36,197 bases of DNA. Source: Bdellovibrionales bacterium (GTDB lineage Bacteria; Bdellovibrionota; Bdellovibrionia; Bdellovibrionales; JAGQZY01). Below are positions 24,482 to 31,749 of the stretch, in pieces. Position 1 is the stretch's first letter, and each line of letters begins with the position of its first letter. The notes beneath the pieces are model-generated. The model worked only from the letters and a program-made list of their open reading frames with translations. It had not been told where the DNA came from and did not search any database. The translations under genes were made by a program, and so were the position numbers. Location of the stretch: contig JAGQZY010000021.1 of NCBI GenBank assembly GCA_020435205.1, forward strand, positions 1 through 36,197. Direction: 5' to 3'.

Positions 24482-25591
24482 ATGAACCTTCGTCTAGTGG
24501 GTTTTTTATTCATCAGCATCACCCTTATCAGCTGCGCCAACCCCTTGGGAGAGGACAGCCAGGTGGACTCATCATTCAGTCCTGGTGGAGATGCCACCGC
24601 TCCATCGGCTCCAACCAACTTGAGTCTGAGCGGCAACCCCACTTTTGCAATGAGTCCGACACTGAGTTGGACGTCGTCAACGGACAATGAACAAATTCAA
24701 GGATACAAGGTAGGGATAGGAACGGCTGAAGGTGAAGATGATGTGGTCAGTTTCACCAATGCCGGGGACGTGACGAGTTACCAGTTTGCATCCATTAATC
24801 CACTGCTCGATAAATCTACCAACTACTATCTAGTCGTCAAAGCTATGGATACTAGCGGAAATGAAAGCCCTGTTGCTTCCAGCACCAGTTGGTCCCCTGG
24901 ATTGGCTAGTGAGAGTGGCGCCTATATACTTCCAGAAAGTCCAACTTATCTTGCTGACTGCGACGACTATTTAAACTCCAGCTACTATAACAACGAAGGA
25001 GATGGAAACTATTGGCTTGATGTGGATGGGCCTGGCGGCATGGCGGCCTTTATTGCCACTTGTGACATGACAACAGAAAGTGGAGGCTGGACTCTTGTCC
25101 TAAACTATGTCCATCAAGGCGGAAGCAACCCTGCTACCAATGTGAAAACCATTACCCTCCCAGTGCTATCATCTAACAACTTAGGAGATGATGAAAGTGG
25201 CGTGTCGAACAGTTGGGGCCATGCCGGAAACAGTTTGTTAACAACCATGAGCTTCTCCGCCATGAGGTTCTATTGTGTGACCTCTGGCCATTCAAGACTA
25301 ATGAATTTTAAAACTTCACTCACAGGTATTCTGAGTTATGTGACTTCGGGCACAGGAACCTTTGTTGGCGTAGAAAGTAATTTCACTCCTCTCAGCGGGC
25401 ACAACTCCAATTTGCCTGCCTCCCGCAATAGTGCACTCACCAATCAAGGCGATGATGCCCTAACCAATATTCCTTTCTCTAAATCAGGAACAAATCACTG
25501 GTCCATTCGTGGCTTAGGGGGGCGCTGGGAGTGCGATGACTTTCCTGGCAGTGACGCCGAAGACACCATTCACCGCGTTTGGGTAAAATAA
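24482..25591 (+). CDS. Lipoprotein with FN3-like and fibrinogen-like domains
   Basis: 369 residues; AAGGAAG lies just upstream of the ATG. The lipobox is ITLISC with Cys18. Residues about 38-140 form an FN3-like module (APSAPTNLSLSGNPTF, then LSWTSSTDNEQIQGYKV, then YLVVKAMDTSGNES). The C-terminal half resembles bacterial fibrinogen-like/collagen C-propeptide domains: FIATCDMTTESGGWTLVLNY, and the closing GGRWECDDFPGS then IHRVWVK. Such domains bind glycans or acetylated sugars in animals, so a surface adhesin or glycan-binding role is the best guess. It converges on the gene at 25597, 5 bp apart. Confidence 0.75.
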   Translation: MNLRLVGFLFISITLISCANPLGEDSQVDSSFSPGGDATAPSAPTNLSLSGNPTFAMSPTLSWTSSTDNEQIQGYKVGIGTAEGEDDVVSFTNAGDVTSYQFASINPLLDKSTNYYLVVKAMDTSGNESPVASSTSWSPGLASESGAYILPESPTYLADCDDYLNSSYYNNEGDGNYWLDVDGPGGMAAFIATCDMTTESGGWTLVLNYVHQGGSNPATNVKTITLPVLSSNNLGDDESGVSNSWGHAGNSLLTTMSFSAMRFYCVTSGHSRLMNFKTSLTGILSYVTSGTGTFVGVESNFTPLSGHNSNLPASRNSALTNQGDDALTNIPFSKSGTNHWSIRGLGGRWECDDFPGSDAEDTIHRVWVK

Positions 25592-25596
25592 CTTTC

Positions 25597-26019
25597 TTAA
25601 AACCGAAACTCCCTAGCTTCTGATACGCCATTAGGACCTTCCAACTCAAGTCGAATATAAAGATCTGTAACCACAGGAAGCTTGCATTGAGCCCGAATAT
25701 GATTATTGATGTTGTTAAAGGTTCCTTGGGTGGGATTACAAACCCCTCGTTGCGCTAAGGTACTATATAAAATTGTATAGTTGATCTCTTGTGCCGGATC
25801 CAAAACCCAGGATGCTGCAAGATCAAGAACAAAATTCTCTCTTTTTAAGTCATCGACCTCTGTTCGAACAACTTGCAAATCAGAATAGAAATTTGGTTTA
25901 TTGGTAAAGGGGTATATACTTTCACCTTGCATCGCCTCGAAGGGTGCACAATTTTGAAAAGCAAAAAAGCTAAAGAAAAGAGCTAGTAAAAACTGAGAAC
26001 ATAGCTTGAGAAGGCTCAT
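25597..26019 (-). CDS. Probable lipoprotein with an F-Q-N-C lipobox
   Basis: 140 residues. A hydrophobic signal (FLLALFFSFFA) runs straight into FQNC (Cys24). The residues before the Cys do not fit the standard L-[AS]-[GA]-C rule, but as I recall F-Q-N-C is frequent in exported proteins of Bdellovibrio relatives, so I read it as a lineage-specific lipobox. The mature part is a small beta-rich domain with two further Cys (RGVCNPTQ, AQCKLP). Function unknown. It overlaps the upstream gene by 4 bp (ATGA), so the two are coupled. Confidence 0.7.
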   Translation of the reverse strand: MSLLKLCSQFLLALFFSFFAFQNCAPFEAMQGESIYPFTNKPNFYSDLQVVRTEVDDLKRENFVLDLAASWVLDPAQEINYTILYSTLAQRGVCNPTQGTFNNINNHIRAQCKLPVVTDLYIRLELEGPNGVSEAREFRF

Positions 26020-26378
26020 TCGCCCTCCACGCCTGCCGACGATACGGGTGACTGTTCAGCGAGAACTTGAAAGCTTTGGGTCTGCACTTTGAAGCTTTGC
26101 GAGTCATTTAATAAAAACTGGATTTCCGCCCTCACCGTATCAGGTTCTTCGCAGTAAAGATGGAAAACATCACCGTAGTGAGGATCTCTTAAGCCAACAC
26201 AATTTTCACCATCAATGATATTCACTGTAAGTATGCCCACTTTTCCTTCCGAGCGAAGTGTGAAAGGCAAGAGCCTTTTTGAGACAAAAGCAGAGTTCGT
26301 GTAATGAGAAACCATGGTCGCGCTTTGCCCCCAACTTAATAATGGCAAAAAAAGTGCAATAAAAAAGACCTTCGTCAT
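26016..26378 (-). CDS. Small periplasmic protein, unknown
   Basis: 120 residues with a signal peptide (VFFIALFLPLLSWGQ). The mature part is a single beta-rich domain with two Cys (GENCVGL, HLYCEE) that may form a disulfide. It could be an immunoglobulin-like fold, by inference only. AAGGA lies immediately before the ATG, tighter than usual. Coupled to the F-Q-N-C lipoprotein by overlap, so the two products probably interact. Confidence 0.65.
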   Translation of the reverse strand: MTKVFFIALFLPLLSWGQSATMVSHYTNSAFVSKRLLPFTLRSEGKVGILTVNIIDGENCVGLRDPHYGDVFHLYCEEPDTVRAEIQFLLNDSQSFKVQTQSFQVLAEQSPVSSAGVEGE

Positions 26379-26465
26379 TCCTTCGGCTCCCTAGACTTCA
26401 TCAATAACCTATCGGAATAACTTGAGGACAACTAAACGCGACCAGACAAAAGGCTACAAAGGGCG

Positions 26466-26490
26466 CAGTCTGAGTCTAAGACTCAGACTG
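26466..26490. repeat. Strong hairpin with 11-bp perfect arms and a 3-nt loop
   Basis: CAGTCTGAGTC (26466-26476), TAA, then the exact complement (26480-26490), lying between the hsp20 stop and the start of the 26378 operon. On the minus strand the sequence after it is CGCCCTTTG, with no T run. It probably marks the 3' end of hsp20 mRNA, but it is unusual as an intrinsic terminator. See the related core at 12618-12631. Confidence 0.6.
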
Positions 26491-26521
26491 CAATGGGGGG
26501 ATAGGTTTCATTAAGAGGGGG

Positions 26522-27001
26522 TTAAGTGGACGGATTGCCCTTGAGAATCGAACTTAGAAGATTCCCCTTCTTGGTTTGAATTTCAATTTTCTTAGCTGGC
26601 TCCTTTTCCTTTTTAGGAAGTAAGATTTTCAGTACACCATGGGTGTAGTCAGCTTCAATTTTATCAATATCTATACTTTCCGGCAGACGAAAGGACTTGC
26701 GAAAGACACCATACATTGAACCGTAGGTTGTGTGAGTTGTGCCTTCGCTGGCTAGCTTCCTTACCCGCTCACCAGAAAGTACTAGAAAATTTTTATCAAT
26801 TTCAATTTTAAAATCTTTCTCTTCTAAGCCTGGTAAATCAAAAGAGACCAAAACAAATTTTTCTGACTCTTCAATCTCGCAGGCAGGGTGAAACCCTTGA
26901 GCCTGGGGGTTTTCAAAAAGCCCCTCAAATAGTTGGTCAAACTCATTAAACCAATTATGCGCAATTGAATTTGATCTCCAAGCTGGTACAAGTGCTTTCA
27001 T
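26522..27001 (-). CDS. Small heat-shock protein, Hsp20/alpha-crystallin family
   Basis: An ATP-independent chaperone that holds unfolded proteins. 159 residues: a short N-terminal arm with LF repeats (FNEFDQLFEGLFE), the alpha-crystallin domain at about 40-135 (EKFVLVSFDLPGLEEKDFKIEI, then FRKSFRLPESID, and the signature GVLKILLPK), and a short tail. GGAGG precedes the ATG. A heat-shock-like promoter lies at 27050-27078. It is divergent from the HPF-like gene and ends before the hairpin at 26466-26490. Confidence 0.93.
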   Translation of the reverse strand: MKALVPAWRSNSIAHNWFNEFDQLFEGLFENPQAQGFHPACEIEESEKFVLVSFDLPGLEEKDFKIEIDKNFLVLSGERVRKLASEGTTHTTYGSMYGVFRKSFRLPESIDIDKIEADYTHGVLKILLPKKEKEPAKKIEIQTKKGNLLSSILKGNPST

Positions 27002-27049
27002 ATAATCCTCCTCTTATCTTTAGCCACGAGGCCGAAGATTTATACATAC

Positions 27050-27078
27050 AAATTGAGGGCTCATTTCTAGTGGTCAAG
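27050..27078 (-). promoter_or_regulatory. Heat-shock-like promoter for hsp20
   Basis: On the minus strand, CTTGACC (27072-27078) and CCCTCAATTT (27050-27059) are separated by 12 bp, resembling the sigma-32 pattern CTTGAA-N(12-14)-CCCCAT. The predicted start is about 40 nt before the ATG. The -10 match is imperfect. Confidence 0.45.
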
Positions 27079-27122
27079 GTCCAGAGACTAAAATTTTTGT
27101 GATAAATTTTTTTTTGAATGAC

Positions 27123-27151
27123 CTTGACGAAATTTTATAAAGACTCATATT
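27123..27151 (+). promoter_or_regulatory. Divergent heat-shock-like promoter towards the HPF-like gene
   Basis: CTTGACG (27123-27129), a 14-bp spacer, then CTCATATT (27144-27151), close to CCCCATNT. The box is the mirror image of the hsp20 one: GTCAAGGTC (27073-27081) and GACCTTGAC (27120-27128) form a 9-bp inverted repeat 38 bp apart. It would give a leader of about 160 nt. Confidence 0.4.
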
Positions 27152-27152
27152 G

Positions 27153-27169
27153 AAAAAAGTTATGTATCG
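27153..27169. repeat. Inverted repeat TGTATC-N5-GATACA
   Basis: A perfect 6-bp dyad just downstream of the plus-strand promoter candidate, where a repressor could act as a roadblock. The rest of the 316-bp gap 27002-27317 is AT-rich and shows no gene. Confidence 0.35.
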
Positions 27170-27317
27170 ACTTGATACAGATTTTAAAAAAAATTGAGCA
27201 GCGCCTCCAACCTTTGTTATCCTAGTTTTTCAAAATGTTATGGGAGGTCAACTTATCTATTGAAAATCTCTATTTAAACTTCTGAAGGTATTTTAATTTT
27301 TTAAACGAGGAGTACGT

Positions 27318-27620
27318 ATGAGCGAATTATTCATTGAGTGGAAAGGAATGAGCCCCACCGATGAGACTAAAAACCAAGTGGAAAGCATTCTTGGGTCACT
27401 AAAGTACATTTTGCCTCCAGATACTGATATCCGGTTTAACTTGGAAAAATTCAACCGAAGCTTTGAAGGGCATGTCATCATTCGATCTCCTCTTGGAGAT
27501 TTTGCAGCCCACTCGGAGGGAAAAGATCTTTTTCAACTTTGCAAAGTATTAAAGAAAAATATCAAACAGCAAATTTTCAAATATCGAGCCACCCATAGCT
27601 CCTGGAATCGAGCCGCCTAA
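27318..27620 (+). CDS. HPF/RaiA-like ribosome-associated protein
   Basis: 100 residues, the size of short hibernation-promoting factors. The alternating beta-alpha pattern, the long first helix (TDETKNQVESILGSLKYIL), the strand FEGHVIIRSPLGDFAAHSEGKDL with the A-x-x-E-G-K-D-L turn, and the long last helix (FQLCKVLKKNIKQQIFKY) resemble HPF/RaiA, which sits on the 30S subunit and silences ribosomes in stress. Sequence identity looks low, so this is a fold-level call. GAGGAG precedes the ATG. Its position back-to-back with hsp20 and its own strong terminator fit a stress-induced single gene. Confidence 0.6.
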   Translation: MSELFIEWKGMSPTDETKNQVESILGSLKYILPPDTDIRFNLEKFNRSFEGHVIIRSPLGDFAAHSEGKDLFQLCKVLKKNIKQQIFKYRATHSSWNRAA

Positions 27621-27651
27621 GCCTTTACAATTGAAGGAAGTCGGAACAATG

Positions 27652-27682
27652 GCCTCAGAAATTAGCTCTGGGGCTTTTTTTT
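27652..27682 (+). terminator. Rho-independent terminator after the HPF-like gene
   Basis: The stem GCCTCAGA (27652-27659) / TCTGGGGC (27667-27674) has one G-T pair and is followed by eight T. Confidence 0.85.
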
Positions 27683-27684
27683 GA

Positions 27685-27720
27685 AATATGGCCCTAGAGG
27701 GCGATCAGGCCGCCCATATT
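27685..27720 (+). other. Potential structured segment upstream of queF
   Basis: AATATGG (27685-27691) pairs with CCATATT (27714-27720). Inside, two stems exclude each other: CCC-TAGA-GGG (27692-27701) or GGGCG-N7-CGCCC (27699-27715). There is no T run. It lies 130 bp before queF, right after a terminator. No preQ1 riboswitch consensus is recognised, and 27721-27852 shows nothing else. Confidence 0.3.
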
Positions 27721-27852
27721 GGCTTTTCCGCCCCCATTTCGGATCAAACCACGCTTAGATCCTCATACCCAATTGACGCGTAGCGTTTTTGAGCTATTCA
27801 GCACTTTCCCATCCCTTGGCTTTTCTGGTAGCAACGAGTCAAAGAGGTGGCC

Positions 27853-28230
27853 ATGTCAGACAAATTATATGGAGAAATTGCTATTGAGGAAGCCCAGCTA
27901 GAGCGTTTTGCCAATCGCACCCGTCACCGAGACTACACCGTGGATTTTACCTGCCCGGAATTCACCTGTGTTTGCCCAAGGAGCGGCTTCCCTGATTTCG
28001 CGACTATTGAAATCCAATATGTCCCCGATGAATGGTGCGTGGAGCTGAAGTCCCTCAAACTCTATATCAATTCTTTTCGCAATGAAAAGGTCTTCCACGA
28101 GGATGTTACTAATCGTATTTTAGATGACTTAGTGGAACTTCTTGCGCCCAAAAAAATGACCGTTGTTGCCGATTTTAACGTCCGCGGAAATATCCATACG
28201 GTGGTCACCGCAACCCACAACAAAAAGTAA
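27853..28230 (+). CDS. queF: NADPH-dependent 7-cyano-7-deazaguanine (preQ0) reductase, short QueF type
   Basis: Reduces preQ0 to preQ1 in queuosine synthesis. 125 residues from ATG 27853, with GAGGTGG just upstream. This is the unimodular type of QueF. Catalytic Cys41 lies in [16 protein letters not shown] with Asp48 after it, and the substrate/NADPH motif ELKSLK (64-69) follows, then [15 protein letters not shown]. It is followed by queE after 3 bp, forming a small queuosine operon. Confidence 0.95.
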   Translation: MSDKLYGEIAIEEAQLERFANRTRHRDYTVDFTCPEFTCVCPRSGFPDFATIEIQYVPDEWCVELKSLKLYINSFRNEKVFHEDVTNRILDDLVELLAPKKMTVVADFNVRGNIHTVVTATHNKK

Positions 28231-28233
28231 TTT

Positions 28234-28902
28234 ATGAGTCTACAAAAAGAAACACACCACATCATGCCCTCCAAGAATGCCGACACAAAATTGGAAAAAA
28301 GCATTCAACTCAATGAGGTTTTTTGGACTCTGCAGGGAGAAGGACGCTGGACAGGTCATCGCGCCTTATTTGTTCGCTTTCCTTTTTGTAACTACGACTG
28401 CCCTTGGTGTGATACTGATTATAGTTCCTTTGAAAAATGGAATGAAAAAAATTTTGTAGATATGACTCGCCAAGAAAAGGCCAAACTTGCCGTACTCACT
28501 GGCGGCGAACCTATGGCTCACAAACATCTGATGGATGTTATCCGCCTACTTAAGGGTGAGGGTTTTGTCATAGCCTGCGAAACGAATGGCAGCCTCCCAG
28601 TTCCTAAAGAAGTGGATTGGGTAACGACTTCGCCTAAAAGATACACCCAAGGGAAATGGGAACCTTACTTTATTCACCCTAGTGTACTGAATCGGACTAA
28701 TGAGTGGAAATATGTGGTAGACGCCGACTTTGATTTCAATATTTTAAATCGGCATCACACGAAGGGTAGTGAACAGATTTTTAGTCTTTCCCCAGAGTAT
28801 AGCGAATTTGAAAAAAACACCCACCGTATTCTTGAATTTATTAAGGAAAACCCAGCTTGGAAATTAAGTCTTCAAACCCACAAGTGGCTTGGAATTCGAT
28901 AA
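28234..28902 (+). CDS. queE: 7-carboxy-7-deazaguanine synthase (QueE), radical SAM
   Basis: Converts 6-carboxytetrahydropterin to 7-carboxy-7-deazaguanine, two steps before the QueF reaction. 222 residues. The QueE N-terminus EVFWTLQGEGRWTGHRALFVRF is followed by the radical SAM motif C-x3-C-x2-C (Cys52, Cys56, Cys59 in FCNYDCPWCDTDY) and TGGEPMAH. The C-terminal LSLQTHKWLGIR is the standard QueE end. No strong Shine-Dalgarno is seen, so translation is likely coupled to queF. A start at codon 11 is possible. Confidence 0.94.
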   Translation: MSLQKETHHIMPSKNADTKLEKSIQLNEVFWTLQGEGRWTGHRALFVRFPFCNYDCPWCDTDYSSFEKWNEKNFVDMTRQEKAKLAVLTGGEPMAHKHLMDVIRLLKGEGFVIACETNGSLPVPKEVDWVTTSPKRYTQGKWEPYFIHPSVLNRTNEWKYVVDADFDFNILNRHHTKGSEQIFSLSPEYSEFEKNTHRILEFIKENPAWKLSLQTHKWLGIR

Positions 28903-28905
28903 AAA

Positions 28906-29352
28906 TTAGGTCATCGTTGCCAGAACAGCACCCACTAAGGTCACTATGGCCCCAATGACTCTCATTTTATTGATATGGTGGTCACCAGTAAAAAGATCCC
29001 AAGCCATAGAAGCAAAGATCTGAGCACAAATAGTAATAACAAAGGTTTGCACAGCCCCAATGCGACCAATGGATACTGCAAGGCCCATCACTAGAGCAAA
29101 TCCCAAAAGACCTGGGACAATCCACCACCATTTAAAATCATGAAAAGCCCACTGAATAGCGAACTCCGCGGGAAGAGCTTTGGGCTTCACAAAGACAAAC
29201 AGAAAAAAGATAAGATTAAAGCCAAGAAAGAAGAAGCCATTAAAAAGCAAGGATGCTGTAAAACCAAGGCTATCAGCCACTAGTTTATTGAGCCCGGCTT
29301 GCCACACACCGAATACACCTGCCATTATCGACATTAAAATTGCTAAGGTCAT
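28906..29352 (-). CDS. DMT-superfamily membrane protein, DUF606/YdcZ type
   Basis: 148 residues with four or five hydrophobic segments. The N-terminal MSIMAGVFGVWQAGLNKLVAD shows the G-x-x-x-x-x-Q-x-x-x-N pattern of DUF606 proteins, half-size relatives of EamA transporters that probably work as dimers. Substrate unknown. GGAGG precedes the ATG by 4-5 bases. It converges on queE, 3 bp apart, and lies directly downstream of the porin terminator in the same orientation, so it is probably transcribed by its own promoter or by readthrough. Confidence 0.8.
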   Translation of the reverse strand: MTLAILMSIMAGVFGVWQAGLNKLVADSLGFTASLLFNGFFFLGFNLIFFLFVFVKPKALPAEFAIQWAFHDFKWWWIVPGLLGFALVMGLAVSIGRIGAVQTFVITICAQIFASMAWDLFTGDHHINKMRVIGAIVTLVGAVLATMT

Positions 29353-29363
29353 CTTTCCTCCAT

Positions 29364-29394
29364 AAAAAAAAGCGCTCCCATCAGGAAGCGCTTT
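29364..29394 (-). terminator. Rho-independent terminator of the porin gene
   Basis: Read on the minus strand: AAAGCGCT-T-CC, a short loop, GG-AGCGCTTT, then a run of T (29364-29371). The AGCGCT arms are at 29371-29376 and 29387-29392. Confidence 0.85.
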
Positions 29395-29421
29395 CCAGCT
29401 TAAGAATGTGTTTCAACAAAC

Positions 29422-30573
29422 TTAGAAGCGGTACATAACAGCTGCAGTGATGGTGTTTTGGCCATCAGTTGCTGTATTGTCTTTGTCAGTCCAGATCTTC
29501 TCATCAGAAGAATCCATTCTGTACTCAAGGACAAACTTAGCGTTTTGGTCGATATCAGCTGTACCAGTAAGAGTGATTGAAGAGATTTTGTTCTCAGTCT
29601 TTCCAGCAACACCAGGGTTTCCGTAAGTGATTTTAGAGAAAGCCGCGCCATCGTCATAAGAGAACTGCTCATAACGAAGTCCCAAACCGTACATACCAAG
29701 GTTAGCGTTACCATAGATGGCAATACTATTGGCAGTCTCTGAAGTGGAACCAGTAGCTTTTGCTTGGATCTCATTAGAAACGTAGTTGATGGCTACATCA
29801 AACATTTCGTTGATCATGTAAGCAACGCTAATGTCAGTCATAGTTACACTGAAAAGTTCAGAGTCACCAGCAAAAGTGTTGTCATTGTTAGTATCTGCAG
29901 ATTCCTTAGATGTTAAGTATCCCAAGTCAATGGCTAGGTTATCCATAGGATTCACAGCAACAGTTAGACCGATCGCTTTGTTGTTCTCGTTAGAATCAAA
30001 ACCTTCAGATTGAGATCCGTTAGAAACAATCAAGCCAACATCAAACATACCAGAAGTGTAGTTTACACCAACACCGGCTTGGAACCATGGAGATAACATA
30101 TATCCATAGCTTCTGGTGAACTGTGAGTTGTCCATATGGTTATAAGTTTCATGACCAAAAGGAGACTCGAACTTACCAACTTTGAAAGAAAGTCCATAGG
30201 AACTGTTCAGTTTGTAATACGCATTAGTAAGGTTCAAAGCTGGAGAGTTTCCAGTAGCACCATACTTGCTAAGTGTTGTTGGATTGATCATGGCCAAAGT
30301 GTTACCAAAACCTAATCCCAAGTGAAGCTGACTGCTGCTCCAATTTTTTTCGAAGTTAATTTCAGCGAGTGCAAGCGCGAAATCGTCGTGATTACCAAAA
30401 CCAGGTGTACGTGCTGCAAAGTTTCCTTCGTTATCATGAAACGAAGCGTTTACCGCTAAATCACCATAAACCGAAAATGGTTTTTTCTCTCCGCCTTCCA
30501 TGCCTTCTTCGGCGTGTGCAGCGGTCACTAAACTCAAGCTTGCGAGGATCGCAATAAGAATTTTGTTACCCAT
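29422..30573 (-). CDS. Outer-membrane porin, BBP2/OmpL-like
   Basis: 383 residues from ATG 30573, chosen because AGGAGG lies upstream and a clean signal peptide follows (ILIAILASLSLVTAAHA, cleavage before EEG). The mature chain is continuous beta strands with short polar turns: FSVYGDLAVNASFHDNEGNF, then LSFKVGKFESPFGHETYNHMDN, FTRSYGYMLSPWFQAGVGVNY, ending ITAAVMYRF, an ideal barrel terminus with Phe. The G-K-F-x-x-P-x-G-x-E stretch is characteristic of BBP2 porins. Strong ribosome site, strong terminator and long leader suggest an abundant protein. Pore selectivity unknown. Confidence 0.88.
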   Translation of the reverse strand: MGNKILIAILASLSLVTAAHAEEGMEGGEKKPFSVYGDLAVNASFHDNEGNFAARTPGFGNHDDFALALAEINFEKNWSSSQLHLGLGFGNTLAMINPTTLSKYGATGNSPALNLTNAYYKLNSSYGLSFKVGKFESPFGHETYNHMDNSQFTRSYGYMLSPWFQAGVGVNYTSGMFDVGLIVSNGSQSEGFDSNENNKAIGLTVAVNPMDNLAIDLGYLTSKESADTNNDNTFAGDSELFSVTMTDISVAYMINEMFDVAINYVSNEIQAKATGSTSETANSIAIYGNANLGMYGLGLRYEQFSYDDGAAFSKITYGNPGVAGKTENKISSITLTGTADIDQNAKFVLEYRMDSSDEKIWTDKDNTATDGQNTITAAVMYRF

Positions 30574-31022
30574 AAGATGCCTCCTATTAATGTTTACTTT
30601 GTTGCTTATCACTACGTTTGCGCCTTTAAAAATAAAATTCAACAAAAAAAAAGAACCTCCGTTTTTAAGTTTTCGCTCCACGAAAGAGGCTACTGTGCTA
30701 AAAAAGACACAACCTTTTTCTCTTTTTTTTGATCCTTCCACAGTCGTCTTTTTAAAAAAACAGAGGGGCATTCATAAAGCGAACTTTCAAGAAGGCGTTG
30801 TGAGCCGCTCCTGTAGCGGAAACAAACGCCCCTGCCCCGCACAGCCATTGGCTGTCATCCTTAAGCACCAAAGCATTCCCTTTCTTGCCCCCTCCTTCTG
30901 CCAAAAATGGGCCCCCACGAAGTGATGTTTTTCTCAGCATTTGACGCCCCGTGCGTGTTGGTATTTTTATTCGACTTTTGTCGCAGTGAATCTGTAGAAA
31001 ATGGCAAGGCTAAGGTCGATAT
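30574..31022. other. 449-bp gap between the divergent porin and trmB genes, with structured DNA
   Basis: No convincing gene; open frames here have no ribosome site or recognisable product. The segment near the porin is A/T-tract rich. At 30794-30830 there is a nested, symmetric structure: GGCGTT, 5 nt, CCGCT-CCTGT-AGCGG, 5 nt, AACGCC. It is followed by the hairpin ACAGCC-ATT-GGCTGT (30841-30855). A possible promoter towards trmB is TTGACG (30941-30946) with TATTTT (30962-30967), spacer 15. CGAC-TTTT-GTCG lies at 30972-30983. Confidence 0.5.
30794..30855. repeat. Nested inverted repeats, candidate structured RNA
   Basis: Outer arms 30794-30799 and 30825-30830 (6 bp), inner arms 30805-30809 and 30815-30819 (5 bp), with equal 5-nt internal loops and a 5-nt apical loop. 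A separate 6-bp hairpin with a 3-nt loop lies at 30841-30855. It could be a small RNA on either strand, or part of the porin mRNA leader. Confidence 0.35.
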
Positions 31023-31682
31023 ATGCTAAACAAATATGCAGAGCAAATTCATGTACGTCCATTTAACGGCAGATCAGATTTAACATCCAGTGACGAAGGT
31101 TTTGTGCAATGGTCGCAAAAGGTCGAGGCTCCCCTCGTTGTTGAGGTCGGCTGCGGGGCTGGTCTTCACCCCATTTTTTGGGCGAAGCAAAACCCATACG
31201 GCAGGATGATTGCCATTGAACGAACTAAAGAAAAGTTTTCTGCATTTAAGAACCGTGTAACTCAGCACCAAAGGGGAGCCGCTGAACTCACTAATCTATT
31301 TCCGGTGAATGCTGACGCTAGAGATTGGCTTCCTGTCCATATCAGTAAGGAGACCATCGATAAGTATTTTTTCCTCTACCCGAACCCTTATCCAAAAAAG
31401 AGCCAAAGTAATAAACGGTTCCACCGCAGTCCCTTCATGCATTGGATAGTCGAGAGCCTCAAACCTGAAGGAGAAATTGAAATGGCCAGCAATCTCCCTT
31501 GGTACATTAACGAAGCGGCTCAGTATATGACCCAACTTTGGCCTCTACAAATCATTGATCGAAGACCCATTCCCCTTGGCTTCAAAGCCCGAACTCATTT
31601 CGAGAAAAAGTACCTTCTCCGACGTGAGCCCTGCGAAAATATTCGCTTCAAAAAGATAGCGACACCTTTACCTCGAGAATAA
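31023..31682 (+). CDS. trmB: tRNA (guanine-N7-)-methyltransferase, TrmB family
   Basis: Methylates G46 of tRNA with SAM. 219 residues, family length. SAM motif VEVGCGAGLHPIFWA (about 40-54), acidic strand end MIAIERTKEKF, then the TrmB signature region, here FLYPNPYPKKSQSNKRFHRSPF (about 117-138), and the C-terminal RTHFEKKYLLR corresponding to T-x-F-E-x-R. The signature usually reads F-P-D-P-W-P-K-K; the Asp-to-Asn and Trp-to-Tyr changes mark a divergent branch. AAGG lies 8-10 bases before the ATG. Confidence 0.85.
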   Translation: MLNKYAEQIHVRPFNGRSDLTSSDEGFVQWSQKVEAPLVVEVGCGAGLHPIFWAKQNPYGRMIAIERTKEKFSAFKNRVTQHQRGAAELTNLFPVNADARDWLPVHISKETIDKYFFLYPNPYPKKSQSNKRFHRSPFMHWIVESLKPEGEIEMASNLPWYINEAAQYMTQLWPLQIIDRRPIPLGFKARTHFEKKYLLRREPCENIRFKKIATPLPRE

Positions 31683-31749
31683 GCTGGGCTTAAAGCCCCT
31701 TTGTGGCATAAGCAGTGACAGTTCCCTTTTTTTTGGGAATGATGAATCT

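Noticed and set aside
27683-27852. preQ1 riboswitch upstream of queF
   Set aside because: Looked for the short A-rich pseudoknot motif and did not find it. Only the stem-switch at 27685-27720 is reported, at low confidence.
30500-30940. Open frames of 141 and 62 aa in the porin-trmB gap
   Set aside because: No ribosome site, no recognisable domain, and composition follows the A/T tracts and hairpins. One overlaps the porin start.
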